A stretch of 64,000 nucleotides of DNA from Vulcanisaeta thermophila (GCF_001748385.1 NZ_BCLI01000001.1:599177-663176); one strand, 5' to 3'. Counted from the stretch's first letter, positions 39,896 through 47,612 are shown. The notes: generated by a model from the letters alone, not told the origin. Program-made: numbers and translations.

Positions 39896-42117
39896 TTAGC
39901 GTGAGGTACCACAGCAATAAGGGTCAGGGCTTACTCCTCATTGCCATGGTCATAGTACTCATGATACTGGTGATAGCCGTGCTCTATAGGGTATTCACCA
40001 TGACCCCAGCCTACATTTACCAGAGGAGCATTTACTACGCCTTCAAATACACACCCCAGGTAATTGTTCAGGAAATTGTGAACGCCATTCAATCCATAGT
40101 CCTGGGCTACGCAAGGAACTACAGCCAATTCCTAGTAAACAACGGGGTACTACTCTACATACACGCCCTAACCCAATACCCCACACCCTACTCCCTAGCC
40201 AACGTAATAAACACCCAGGTAAACCTACTCATAAACAGCATGTTCGTACCCACGGGACTAGCCGTACCCACCACCGAACCCAGCACCAGGGTCACCCTGG
40301 TCACGGGATTCTACGGAGCCCTATCAATACCCGGAATACACTACGTGTACTCAGGGGGCACGAGCTCCATGATAAGCGTACTAGTGAACAGCACGTATGA
40401 CATGCCCACCCTGGGCATACAGGGGTTAACAATACAGGGACTGGCAAACCTAACGGCAACCATCATAAACCCATCCACATCCACATGCAACGGAGGAATA
40501 AACCCAGAAACCCTCTACAGCAACGTAACATGCAAATTCAACTTCACAACAAACAACTACACATGCACGGGACCCAGCATAAACGCCAGCGGCCAAGCCA
40601 ATAACCTATGGGCACCAAGCCAATACGCCATAAACAACGGCGCACTCCAGTGGGTGAGAGGCAGTGGTTGGGTGGACAGTAACAAGAACGGCTTCGACGT
40701 ACTGGTCTTCGCGTACCCAGTCGATGAAATCACAGGAAACGCCGGATTCAGAGTAAGCGCATTATTCAGAATATTACCCAGCAGCAATAACTATGTAATG
40801 GGCTTTGAATTACTGACACCATGCCCCGCAGGAACCATGATAGCCAACACACTGGGTAGTTGCAACGGGGGCTATACCATTTACATTAAGAATAACTACC
40901 TCTACGTGAATAACAATCAAATAACCAAGTTTAAATCAATAAGTAACGTTAACGTGACAGTGATTGTTACCTGGAACCAACCAATACAACTAATAAGCAG
41001 CTCACAAAGCGCCCAAATGACCATCTACATAAACGGAACCCCATACTACCCAGGAACAGTAACACTACCCACACTCCACCAAATACCAAACACCGTGTTC
41101 GGAAACACCGCATACATGATGAGCGGAAACACAGGGCAGAGACCACTGGGTTCCTGGATGGGCATAATACTCCAGAACGCCGCGGTCACCTCAGCCTCCG
41201 TGTCCTTCATCAATAAGTACACGCTGCCTAGGAACGTCTACGTGGAGGTATCCTACAACAACGCACCCGCACTGGGCACCGAGATTAACCTCTACAGGGT
41301 AACCCCAATAACCGGCGCCGTGACCAGCAGCGTTAATTACACGGCATGCAACATAACGAGCAACGCCATAATCTTCAACGTAACAATGCCCTGGCCACCC
41401 AGGGGATACCCCACAACCCAGTACCTACTGGCAATTAACTACAGCGGCATAGTACTACTCCTAAACCCATGGTCCCCAGGGGCACTGGCGCAAATGGGCA
41501 TTAGCAACCCCACGGGACTACCCAGTGGGTACTCAGCATCCTCAATAGTACCGTACATAGCCTACCTACTCAATGAAACCAGCAACTCCCTAATTGAGTT
41601 AGTATACTTCGCAAACCCAGGAATACCCACCCTGCTCAGCATCTACGGCGGCACCACGGGGCTCTACATAACCAACATAATAACGCAGGCAAACTACGCA
41701 GTACTGGGCAATGTCGCGCCATTAACCACACTGAACATTATGAGGATTAACAATAAAATACCCATGGGGCTCCTAAGGATATTCACATTCAACGAATCAC
41801 TGTACAACCTAGCCACTGGGTACACGGTCATAGGCCAGGTCATACCACCAAAGCAAACACAGGAGGCTGGAATAAACACACAGAACTACCCGGGTGCATT
41901 CTACAACTTAATAGTCGAGTACATGCGCTTCCCAAACCAAACGCTACCATACACGTACTTCAACTACACAATACTCAACTGCCGAGGCACATCAATAGGC
42001 GGTAACCAATACAGCAACTACGCCATATACTTCACATACAACAACGGGCAATTAATGTACCTGGGCTACACACCACCATCAAAATTACCACCATGCCAAC
42101 AAGAGCAGTGGTGGTGA
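39892..42117 (+). CDS. Class III signal (prepilin-like) secreted protein 2, 741 aa
   Basis: The N-terminus is ...HSNKGQGLLLIAMVIVLMILVIAVL, with KG|Q leader processing expected, although the usual Glu is absent. A very long Thr/Asn-rich extracellular domain follows, with several putative N-glycosylation sequons. It may contain a jelly-roll/lectin-like domain (SGWVDSNKNGFDVLVFAYPVDEITGNAGFRVSALFRI, then NVTVIVTWNQP). It is the largest of the set. The start is GTG 39892, or GTG 39901, overlapping gene 1. It overlaps gene 3 by one base (TGATGA). A major adhesin or tip protein is a reasonable guess. Confidence 0.7.
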   Translation: MISVRYHSNKGQGLLLIAMVIVLMILVIAVLYRVFTMTPAYIYQRSIYYAFKYTPQVIVQEIVNAIQSIVLGYARNYSQFLVNNGVLLYIHALTQYPTPYSLANVINTQVNLLINSMFVPTGLAVPTTEPSTRVTLVTGFYGALSIPGIHYVYSGGTSSMISVLVNSTYDMPTLGIQGLTIQGLANLTATIINPSTSTCNGGINPETLYSNVTCKFNFTTNNYTCTGPSINASGQANNLWAPSQYAINNGALQWVRGSGWVDSNKNGFDVLVFAYPVDEITGNAGFRVSALFRILPSSNNYVMGFELLTPCPAGTMIANTLGSCNGGYTIYIKNNYLYVNNNQITKFKSISNVNVTVIVTWNQPIQLISSSQSAQMTIYINGTPYYPGTVTLPTLHQIPNTVFGNTAYMMSGNTGQRPLGSWMGIILQNAAVTSASVSFINKYTLPRNVYVEVSYNNAPALGTEINLYRVTPITGAVTSSVNYTACNITSNAIIFNVTMPWPPRGYPTTQYLLAINYSGIVLLLNPWSPGALAQMGISNPTGLPSGYSASSIVPYIAYLLNETSNSLIELVYFANPGIPTLLSIYGGTTGLYITNIITQANYAVLGNVAPLTTLNIMRINNKIPMGLLRIFTFNESLYNLATGYTVIGQVIPPKQTQEAGINTQNYPGAFYNLIVEYMRFPNQTLPYTYFNYTILNCRGTSIGGNQYSNYAIYFTYNNGQLMYLGYTPPSKLPPCQQEQWW

Positions 42118-43706
42118 TGAGCATGGCTTCCAGGGGTCAGGCCAGGGTCTTGGAGGCAATAGCAGCCATAGTGATACTGATAATCACCACGGCCCTACTA
42201 CCCACACTACTCAAAAGCCCCACAACAAACCTCCAAAGCCAGGTGGAAGTGGGCAGCGAGGCATACGCCTACAACGTACTGGGCCTCCTGGTTGGTAACC
42301 CACAATTCATAAACGTAGTATACACCAACAACTGGCCCGGGCTATACTCACTAATGAACACAGTGATCGGGCCCCAGTACAACTGGTACATAGCCATAAT
42401 ACCCTACTCCAAATTACTAACCACAGTACCCACACAGACCAGCAACTACGTGGCACTACCCATAGACCTAGTACAGGAATGGCTTGGGTACATACCCATG
42501 ACAAGCCCCGGGCAGTCGAGGATTGTGATAAACCTATACACAATAAACGAATTACTACCCACAGGCTACACCATAAACACCACGGCGCCCATGTCAAACA
42601 TAGCCTTCGAACAATGCCAGGGAGGAAACTGCAAACTAATCAACTGGTGGCTAGAGAGCTTCGACCCAAGGACCGGGGTTGCGGTGGTTTGGCTAAACAC
42701 CACGGGCGTGGTCAACATGATAATCTCAAGGAACCCCACATACCCATACAACCCAATAACCAACCAATACTGCACACAACCCTACTGCTACCCAGTGGGT
42801 GGGGTTAGCAACTTCATGAGCTCCACATACAACCTAAACCTAAACAACAAACCAGGATTCCTAAACTACACAACCCAATTAACATGCAACGGGCAACCCC
42901 AGTCACTACCAACACAGCTAATCACCAACGCCTACAGCGGGCCATTAACATCAACATGCACATACACACCAGGCAATAAAGTATACAACAACTACTACGG
43001 GTTCACCACGTACATGATTGGCCAATTAATAAATGCAATACCCGAATCCAGCGTATCACTGATGCTCAGTAACGGAGCGGCCACACTATACTCATGCACA
43101 CCCATATCCTGCAACCAAGTGGGGTCCGTGAACATTGGCAACATAGCCCTAGTCCTGACCTACGGCTACTCGCATGAGTACCTAGGCCTAGAGGTTAATA
43201 ACCAGTTGGCCCAGCAAATCCAGCTACCCACGTACTACTACACGTACCTACTTAGCCTCCACATACAACCAGAACCACTACTCTGCGCCATAACCATAAA
43301 CGCCACGTTCTACGACTACGTAACCACCACATCATACACACTAAACTACACATACAACCTTGGGAACTGCAACGGAGCCAATGAAATGACACTAACCTTC
43401 AGCGGGGTAACAGTGAGCCAGGAAACACCGAGCAACCCCATCGGCGGTGTGTACTACCTATACAGCATGAGGAGCATCATCTACGACATATGGACAACAC
43501 CCACACCCACCACCAACTACTACATGCCAGTCTACACAAACTACAGCCTAACCAGAATCGCACAACTCAACGTAGTCCCACCACAGTACAGCATGAGGAT
43601 ACCCACCACCCAGTTAATACCCACGGCAACGGCCATGGGGATAGTACAACTACCCAACGGAACATACTACCTAGTAATCCTAGAACTAATGAGCCTCGGC
43701 GGGTGA
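42117..43706 (+). CDS. Class III signal (prepilin-like) secreted protein 3, 529 aa
   Basis: MSMASRGQARVLEAIAAIVILIITTALLP shows RG|Q with Glu at +6 followed by a hydrophobic helix. The start is ATG 42117, overlapping gene 2's stop by one base; ATG 42123 is also possible. The body is about 480 aa, Thr/Asn/Tyr-rich, with paired cysteines (for example NQYCTQPYC) that may form disulfides. It ends LVILELMSLGG. No known domain recognised. Confidence 0.72.
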   Translation: MSMASRGQARVLEAIAAIVILIITTALLPTLLKSPTTNLQSQVEVGSEAYAYNVLGLLVGNPQFINVVYTNNWPGLYSLMNTVIGPQYNWYIAIIPYSKLLTTVPTQTSNYVALPIDLVQEWLGYIPMTSPGQSRIVINLYTINELLPTGYTINTTAPMSNIAFEQCQGGNCKLINWWLESFDPRTGVAVVWLNTTGVVNMIISRNPTYPYNPITNQYCTQPYCYPVGGVSNFMSSTYNLNLNNKPGFLNYTTQLTCNGQPQSLPTQLITNAYSGPLTSTCTYTPGNKVYNNYYGFTTYMIGQLINAIPESSVSLMLSNGAATLYSCTPISCNQVGSVNIGNIALVLTYGYSHEYLGLEVNNQLAQQIQLPTYYYTYLLSLHIQPEPLLCAITINATFYDYVTTTSYTLNYTYNLGNCNGANEMTLTFSGVTVSQETPSNPIGGVYYLYSMRSIIYDIWTTPTPTTNYYMPVYTNYSLTRIAQLNVVPPQYSMRIPTTQLIPTATAMGIVQLPNGTYYLVILELMSLGG

Positions 43707-44425
43707 TGGGCATGGACAAGGGCCTAAGCGAGTCCCTGGTCCTGATGATAATAATCACAGTAACCATAACACTGGCCCTACTATTCTACGCCTTCGCATA
43801 CTACGGACTAGGCTCAGTACTCTCAAACGCCTTCATAGCGCAGGCTGAGAACACCATGGAGAACATGGCCTACGACCTAGGCGCCGCACTCTCAGGACCC
43901 AGCGTGGGCAACTCCATAACATACCCAATACCCAACTCCCTAGTGAACACAATGCTCGTAGCCCAAAACTACTGCAACCTAACAATAAACGGGACCCAAT
44001 ACCCAAGCCACGCATTAATAATAGGCGTACCACCCACATACACATCACTACCCACGGGATTCAGGGAATCACTAATAGGTGAGAACCTAACCATAGCCAA
44101 CAACACACCACCCTTCAACGTAGCCCTAATGGGAGCCACGAAAATAAACGGCATAAACCTAGGCGAGTACCTAGTCCTATACCCAAGACTCTCAATTTAC
44201 GGCTCAGGAAACAACTACCTAATAATCTACCCAAGATTCAACGCAGCACTCACAAGCTCAGTGCCGGGGCTAGTCATACTCAACATAACTGGGGTAACGA
44301 CAATAAGCCTCAGCAACGCCACAATAACGTACACCTGCGGGTTCGGCGCCCAATCCTTCAGTTGGGGGATAAGCAATATAAGTGGGGAAATTGAAATAAT
44401 AAACATAGTGATCCAGTATGGGTAA
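43706..44425 (+). CDS. Class III signal (prepilin-like) secreted protein 4, 239 aa
   Basis: MGMDKGLSESLVLMIIITVTITLALLFYAF has KG|L with Glu at +3 and a hydrophobic helix, then a Thr/Asn-rich extracellular part with cysteines (NYCNLTINGT). The start ATG 43706 overlaps gene 3's stop by one base. A longer upstream open frame from 43490 lies inside gene 3 and is not coding. It is a mid-size pilin-like protein and may be the major structural subunit together with gene 5. Confidence 0.72.
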   Translation: MGMDKGLSESLVLMIIITVTITLALLFYAFAYYGLGSVLSNAFIAQAENTMENMAYDLGAALSGPSVGNSITYPIPNSLVNTMLVAQNYCNLTINGTQYPSHALIIGVPPTYTSLPTGFRESLIGENLTIANNTPPFNVALMGATKINGINLGEYLVLYPRLSIYGSGNNYLIIYPRFNAALTSSVPGLVILNITGVTTISLSNATITYTCGFGAQSFSWGISNISGEIEIINIVIQYG

Positions 44426-45191
44426 GGGCCAGAGCGAGGTACTATCCACAGTAATACTAGTAGCCACAATACTCACAATAAGCGCGATATTCCTAGCCCT
44501 ATCCATGATGAACATGGTTAGAACATCAACTTACTACTCAATAACCTACGTAGCATCATTCCTAACAAACATAGCCGACGACCTGGACACCTTCATGCTA
44601 AGCCCAGGCACAGTACTCACATACCCACTACCAAAAACAGGCACGGGAGTATTCAACACAGTGAGCAATGAATGCACAATAACAATAACCACGGGAGGCA
44701 CGGAAATACTAAGGGAGGAATCAGCGGCACTAGTATACGGAGTACCACCAAACCAATACTCACTACCCAGCAACTACGCCTACGTATGGAGAGGAACCAA
44801 CAAACAGGGCTACCCAGTAACCACCACAAACCAACTCTCACTAGTACTGAAACCCAGTGGGTACACACCCATGGGCACCATAACCACAGTAATCCAGTAC
44901 GGCTACGGACAGGTGGACGGCATCGCCTACGGAACATACATAATCCTAATCCCCAGGGTCCTAGTACTCACGGGACCCATAAACTACGTCTACATACCCA
45001 CAATACACACAATACTAAACACAGGCAGGAACACACTCTACATAAAAATAATCACCATATCCTCAACATCCATAACCCTAAACCAACCCATGGAAATCAC
45101 GGAGAACTGCAACAACGAAACAAGCACAGCCACAGTACCCCCAGGAACCACATACATAATAAACATAAACATCGGCATGGGCATGGGGTGA
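44418..45191 (+). CDS. Class III signal (prepilin-like) secreted protein 5, 257 aa
   Basis: MGKGQSEVLSTVILVATILTISAIFLAL is the clearest archaeal prepilin leader in the set: KG|Q with Glu at +3, as in the DUF361/class III consensus. The rest is a Thr/Tyr-rich extracellular domain with at least one cysteine pair (ECTITITT; ENCNNET) near each end. It resembles gene 4 in layout (for example YGVPPNQYSLPSNYAY versus VGVPPTYTSLPTGF), so the two look like paralogues. It overlaps gene 4 by 8 bases. Confidence 0.75.
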   Translation: MGKGQSEVLSTVILVATILTISAIFLALSMMNMVRTSTYYSITYVASFLTNIADDLDTFMLSPGTVLTYPLPKTGTGVFNTVSNECTITITTGGTEILREESAALVYGVPPNQYSLPSNYAYVWRGTNKQGYPVTTTNQLSLVLKPSGYTPMGTITTVIQYGYGQVDGIAYGTYIILIPRVLVLTGPINYVYIPTIHTILNTGRNTLYIKIITISSTSITLNQPMEITENCNNETSTATVPPGTTYIININIGMGMG

Positions 45192-45195
45192 CAGC

Positions 45196-45741
45196 ATGAA
45201 CACCCTAGCCTTCATAATAACCACCGTGGCCCTAATGGCCCTCGTAATATTCTACACATACTACACCTACTACTACACAGCACAGAACCTAGTGAACACC
45301 GTAGACTACGTACAATCCCTCGTAACCACCGCACTAAGGCACGAAATAACAAACGCCATATCCATAGCATCCATGGGCAACGTAGCGGGAACCTTCAACT
45401 ACACCCTCATAATGCCCACATCAGCACTCTCCACACAGGGAATAGCCATAAACTACGTAGTAAACCTATACCAGGAAAACAACAACGGAGTCTACGAACT
45501 AATGGCAAACATAACCGTAACAGCAAGCATAGGACCCATAACAAAAACAACACAACAAACCACCACACTATACGCAGCACAACAACCATACACAATAACC
45601 GCCTACAACTGCCAAAACACAAACCAACCAACAACCATAATGTCACCAAACCAACAAACACAAACATGCACATGGACCACCACCACATTCCTACAGGGAA
45701 AAGCAACCATAAGCATAACAAAACCACAAAGAAAACCTTAA
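45196..45741 (+). CDS. Small secreted or membrane-anchored protein of the pilin operon, 181 aa
   Basis: MNTLAFIITTVALMALVIFYTYYTYYY is a hydrophobic N-terminal segment without the K/R-G processing site seen in the other five, so it is probably a signal anchor. The C-terminal 100 residues are Thr/Gln/Asn-rich with two cysteines and end in a basic KPQRKP. The start is 4 bases after gene 5's stop. It is last in the operon; its stop codon overlaps the tRNA-Gln TATA box. The DNA is extremely A/C-rich. Confidence 0.65.
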   Translation: MNTLAFIITTVALMALVIFYTYYTYYYTAQNLVNTVDYVQSLVTTALRHEITNAISIASMGNVAGTFNYTLIMPTSALSTQGIAINYVVNLYQENNNGVYELMANITVTASIGPITKTTQQTTTLYAAQQPYTITAYNCQNTNQPTTIMSPNQQTQTCTWTTTTFLQGKATISITKPQRKP

Positions 45742-45745
45742 AAGG
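45736..45745 (+). promoter_or_regulatory. tRNA-Gln promoter TATA box
   Basis: CCTTAAAAGG overlaps the TAA of the last pilin-operon gene and precedes the tRNA by about 31 bases. Operon and tRNA are therefore packed without a spacer. Confidence 0.55.
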
Positions 45746-45775
45746 AAAAACACAACCCAACACATGCACCGCAAA

Positions 45776-45851
45776 AGCCGGGTCGTCTAGCGGCCAAGGA
45801 TGGCGGGCTCTGGACCCGCAGACCCCGGTTCGAATCCGGGCCCGGCTACCA
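45776..45851 (+). tRNA. trnQ: tRNA-Gln (anticodon CUG)
   Basis: The acceptor stem is AGCCGGG/CCCGGCT, with A1-U72 and an encoded CCA. The anticodon stem-loop is GCGGG CTCTGGA CCCGC, giving anticodon CTG (reads CAG), and the T arm is CCCGG TTCGAAT CCGGG. No intron is present. The gene is immediately followed by a perfect hairpin (45865-45895) and then the TnpB-like element. Confidence 0.93.
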
Positions 45852-45864
45852 AACCCATCCTCAC

Positions 45865-45895
45865 CCCACAAAACACCCCACGTGGGGTTTGTGGG
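45865..45895 (+). terminator. Perfect hairpin after tRNA-Gln
   Basis: CCCACAAA and TTTGTGGG pair around an ACA bulge and the palindrome CCCCACGTGGGG (45876-45887). It may terminate the tRNA transcript or mark the edge of the mobile element. Similar CACGTGGGG palindromes occur at 5663-5672 and 47545-47556. Confidence 0.5.
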
Positions 45896-45937
45896 CGTGG
45901 GTTGTAGGCGTAAAACTTATTAGGTGGTTTATTGTCG

Positions 45938-46160
45938 TTATCTCAGCCCGGGGCTTTGGGTGGCTCCGGGCTGTTTCAGTGAGCCGTTTGTGGCGGGCTC
46001 GGACCCTTCCGCTATACGGCTCCCGCCGCATAGCGGACTGCCAATCATTTGACGCATCACGTATCCCATGTTCATCATTCTTTTCCCCAGCCCGGGGTGG
46101 GTGGGCCCCGGGCTGGGTGCCCGGAGCCCCTGCCCACCCCGGGCCGGGCCTATGTGTTTC
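45938..46160 (-). ncRNA. Possible omegaRNA region at the 3' end of the TnpB-like gene
   Basis: In TnpB elements the guide RNA overlaps the 3' end of tnpB. Here that part is very GC-rich and contains a 9-bp perfect hairpin AGCCCGGGG / CCCCGGGCT (46089-46097 and 46106-46114) with an 8-nt loop. The scaffold and guide junction cannot be seen directly. This is an inference from the family. Confidence 0.35.
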
Positions 46161-46948
46161 CTGAGTGCTAGATACGCTAAGGCTGTGATGTAGCTTATTA
46201 CCATGGTTGCGTTGTAATCTCTATCTATGACGTACAAGCCGCATTTTACTAATCGGTGGGTTAGTTTTGTTGCGGGTGTTGTTTTTCCGTGGAGCCATAG
46301 GTTTGGTCCGCATATTGATGATGTGTATTCTGGGTTTATTTGTAGTAGGTGGTAGTAGTTGTGTTTGTGTGTTTTTGTGTCGTATTTTATGTATTTGGTT
46401 TTTCCGTTTTCTTCCTCGATTAGTATTGGTATTGAGGTGTGTATTGGTACTTCAGTGGTTTGGTTGGTTAGTGTATTGTAGATTTGTCTATATGCTAAGT
46501 AATCAATTTGGCGTTTTTTGTGTATTCCTCTCAGGTCTTCCAGACCAATTATCAGCGTTGTGTTTTTAGTGTTCTTTAACCTCCTGCCCAGCTTTATTAG
46601 TTGTGTTGTTAATACAGTAATTAGAATTTTTCTGTGCCTTCTTACGTGCTTTCTATTCGATAGTGGCAGGAATGCCTTTAGGTAGATGAAGGCGTGGTCT
46701 CCGTAAGGCCACGTGTGTATTACGTAGTTGTTGAGTGCTCGTGTCCTCTTAACATCCTGTATATAACTGGTGACGTCATTGAATAGGGGCTTCGGCACGT
46801 AGAACACCATGTCAATAGACCTCTTGTTTTGGTCAATCCCCACGACCACGACTGGGGCCCGGCGGGCCGGGTTTCCCCCGTTGGTGCTTGAGGCATTTGA
46901 GGCGCCTCGCCCCGGGGTTCCCTCGTTTTCGTTCTTTGGGTTCGCCAT
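45938..46948 (-). CDS. RuvC-only TnpB-like nuclease (OrfB family), N-terminally reduced
   Basis: The RuvC catalytic residues are present: D39 in VVVVGIDQN, E137 in LIIGLEDLRGI and D242 (or D244) in VIDRDYNATMVI. Only two of the usual zinc-finger cysteines remain (C213, C236). The normal 150-180 residue N-terminal WED/REC part is missing; the protein opens with a Gly/Asn/Ser/Pro linker and the first RuvC strand. The tail (NGSLKQPGATQSPGLR) is like the TnpB C-terminus that overlaps the guide RNA. ATG 46948 is used; the open frame runs on upstream to 47089. No TnpA transposase is adjacent. Function may be decayed or repurposed. Confidence 0.75.
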   Translation of the reverse strand: MANPKNENEGTPGRGASNASSTNGGNPARRAPVVVVGIDQNKRSIDMVFYVPKPLFNDVTSYIQDVKRTRALNNYVIHTWPYGDHAFIYLKAFLPLSNRKHVRRHRKILITVLTTQLIKLGRRLKNTKNTTLIIGLEDLRGIHKKRQIDYLAYRQIYNTLTNQTTEVPIHTSIPILIEEENGKTKYIKYDTKTHKHNYYHLLQINPEYTSSICGPNLWLHGKTTPATKLTHRLVKCGLYVIDRDYNATMVISYITALAYLALRKHIGPARGGQGLRAPSPGPTHPGLGKRMMNMGYVMRQMIGSPLCGGSRIAEGSEPATNGSLKQPGATQSPGLR

Positions 46949-46953
46949 ACACT

Positions 46954-47122
46954 CCACCTGGGATAGACTACCCGGGCCCTTGAGCGCAGTGCAACCCAGG
47001 GTTTTGCTCTGGGCTGCACTGCACCGGGCCCTATTGAGAAGGAAGGATTTGGAGGTTGGTGGGCCCGGGCGTGGGTTTCCCCACGCCAAGGCCCAAGGGC
47101 CAGGGTAGTCTATCCCAGGTGG
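46954..47122. repeat. 20-bp perfect inverted repeat enclosing a three-way junction
   Basis: CCACCTGGGATAGACTACCC (46954-46973) is the exact reverse complement of 47103-47122; with one mismatch the repeat extends by about 5 more bases. Inside are GCAGTGCA/TGCACTGC with CCCAG/CTGGG (46986-47022), GGGCCC boxes, and GGCGTGGG/CCCCACGCC. It ends 6 bases upstream of the TnpB-like start. It could be a MITE-like insertion, the end of an IS, or a structured leader RNA. Confidence 0.7.
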
Positions 47123-47131
47123 GGTGTGCCT

Positions 47132-47177
47132 AACTATTCCTCTGGGTTGCTTATGAGTTTACTGCTTCGTTGCCCCC
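47132..47177 (-). pseudogene. Relic of a TnpB C-terminus
   Basis: On the minus strand GGC-AAC-GAA-GCA-GTA-AAC-TCA (GNEAVNS, inside 47154-47177) is followed, after a stop and a shift of one frame, by KQPRGIV (47152-47132). These two pieces are the usual tail of archaeal TnpB proteins (NEAVNSLKQPRG). The rest of that gene is gone. An older TnpB element was therefore present here. Confidence 0.55.
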
Positions 47178-47228
47178 TACGCGTTAATGCGCCTTTATGC
47201 ATTGGTGCTTTGGTGCGTTGGGTGTCAA

Positions 47229-47476
47229 GCCCCGGGTTGTCCCGTCCCCCTCTCCCTCGGTCCGTGGGCTCGCGTCCTCCCCTACCTCATCCGTGAGTCC
47301 ACGGACCAGCCCGTGGGGTTTACCAGCTCCTCCCCTACCTCATCACTGGCACCACCACGGGCCCAGGCCCCCCTCGCGAGGGGCCCTTTCCTTTATGGGC
47401 GGCCCCCACGAGGGATTAAGCATGAAAAGGGAGTGGGAGGGAGAGAGGAGTGGGTTTTAACGGGCAACCCCGGGGC
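47229..47476. ncRNA. Predicted closed multibranched RNA (~250 nt), class unknown
   Basis: The ends pair: GCCCCGGGTTG-T-CCCGT (47229-47245) with ACGGG-CAACCCCGGGGC (47460-47476), 16 bp with two single bulges. A second helix is CTCTCCCTC (47250-47258) / GAGGGAGAG (47437-47445). Enclosed are hairpin A GGTCCGTGG/CCACGGACC (47259-47267, 47299-47307), hairpin B GCCCGTGG/CCACGGGC (47309-47316, 47355-47362) and palindrome C CCCCTCGCGAGGGG (47370-47383). A and B carry the same 16-nt loop CCTCCCCTACCTCATC (47276-47291, 47329-47344). The strand is unknown. It lacks SRP helix 8 and RNase P P4 motifs. No ORF fits. Confidence 0.6.
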
Positions 47477-47565
47477 GCAGTGGGTTTTGTTGCTGAGGCG
47501 CTAAGCAACTAAGCCGCTGAATCCTCATTACCCACGCTACCCACCCCCACGTGGGGCTTGAATCA

Positions 47566-47612
47566 ACCCCGAGTAGTGCACCCTGGCTACACCAGGGGGC
47601 CGACCTCGGGGT
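47566..47612. ncRNA. Imperfect hairpin with a symmetrical internal loop
   Basis: ACCCCGAG (47566-47573) pairs with CTCGGGGT (47605-47612); inside a 7 x 7 internal loop (TAGTGCA / GGCCGAC), CCCTGG (47581-47586) pairs with CCAGGG (47592-47597). The outline resembles an H/ACA guide hairpin, but I see no ACA box or K-turn, so it may instead be a terminator of the structured RNA or an element end. Confidence 0.35.

Noticed and set aside
43490-43705. His/Thr/Asn-rich upstream part of the gene-4 frame
   Set aside because: It lies inside gene 3 in another frame; the class III leader begins at ATG 43706, overlapping the stop by one base.
47226-47480. Predicted RNA considered as SRP RNA or RNase P RNA
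   Set aside because: No helix 8 (GGAAGGGAGCAG-like) of SRP and no GAAAGUC/ACAGAA P4 core of RNase P on either strand; helix order does not match either model.
47566-47612. Hairpin tested as a degenerate tRNA
   Set aside because: D-arm-like and T-arm-like pieces can be found on the minus strand, but there is no anticodon arm or acceptor stem.
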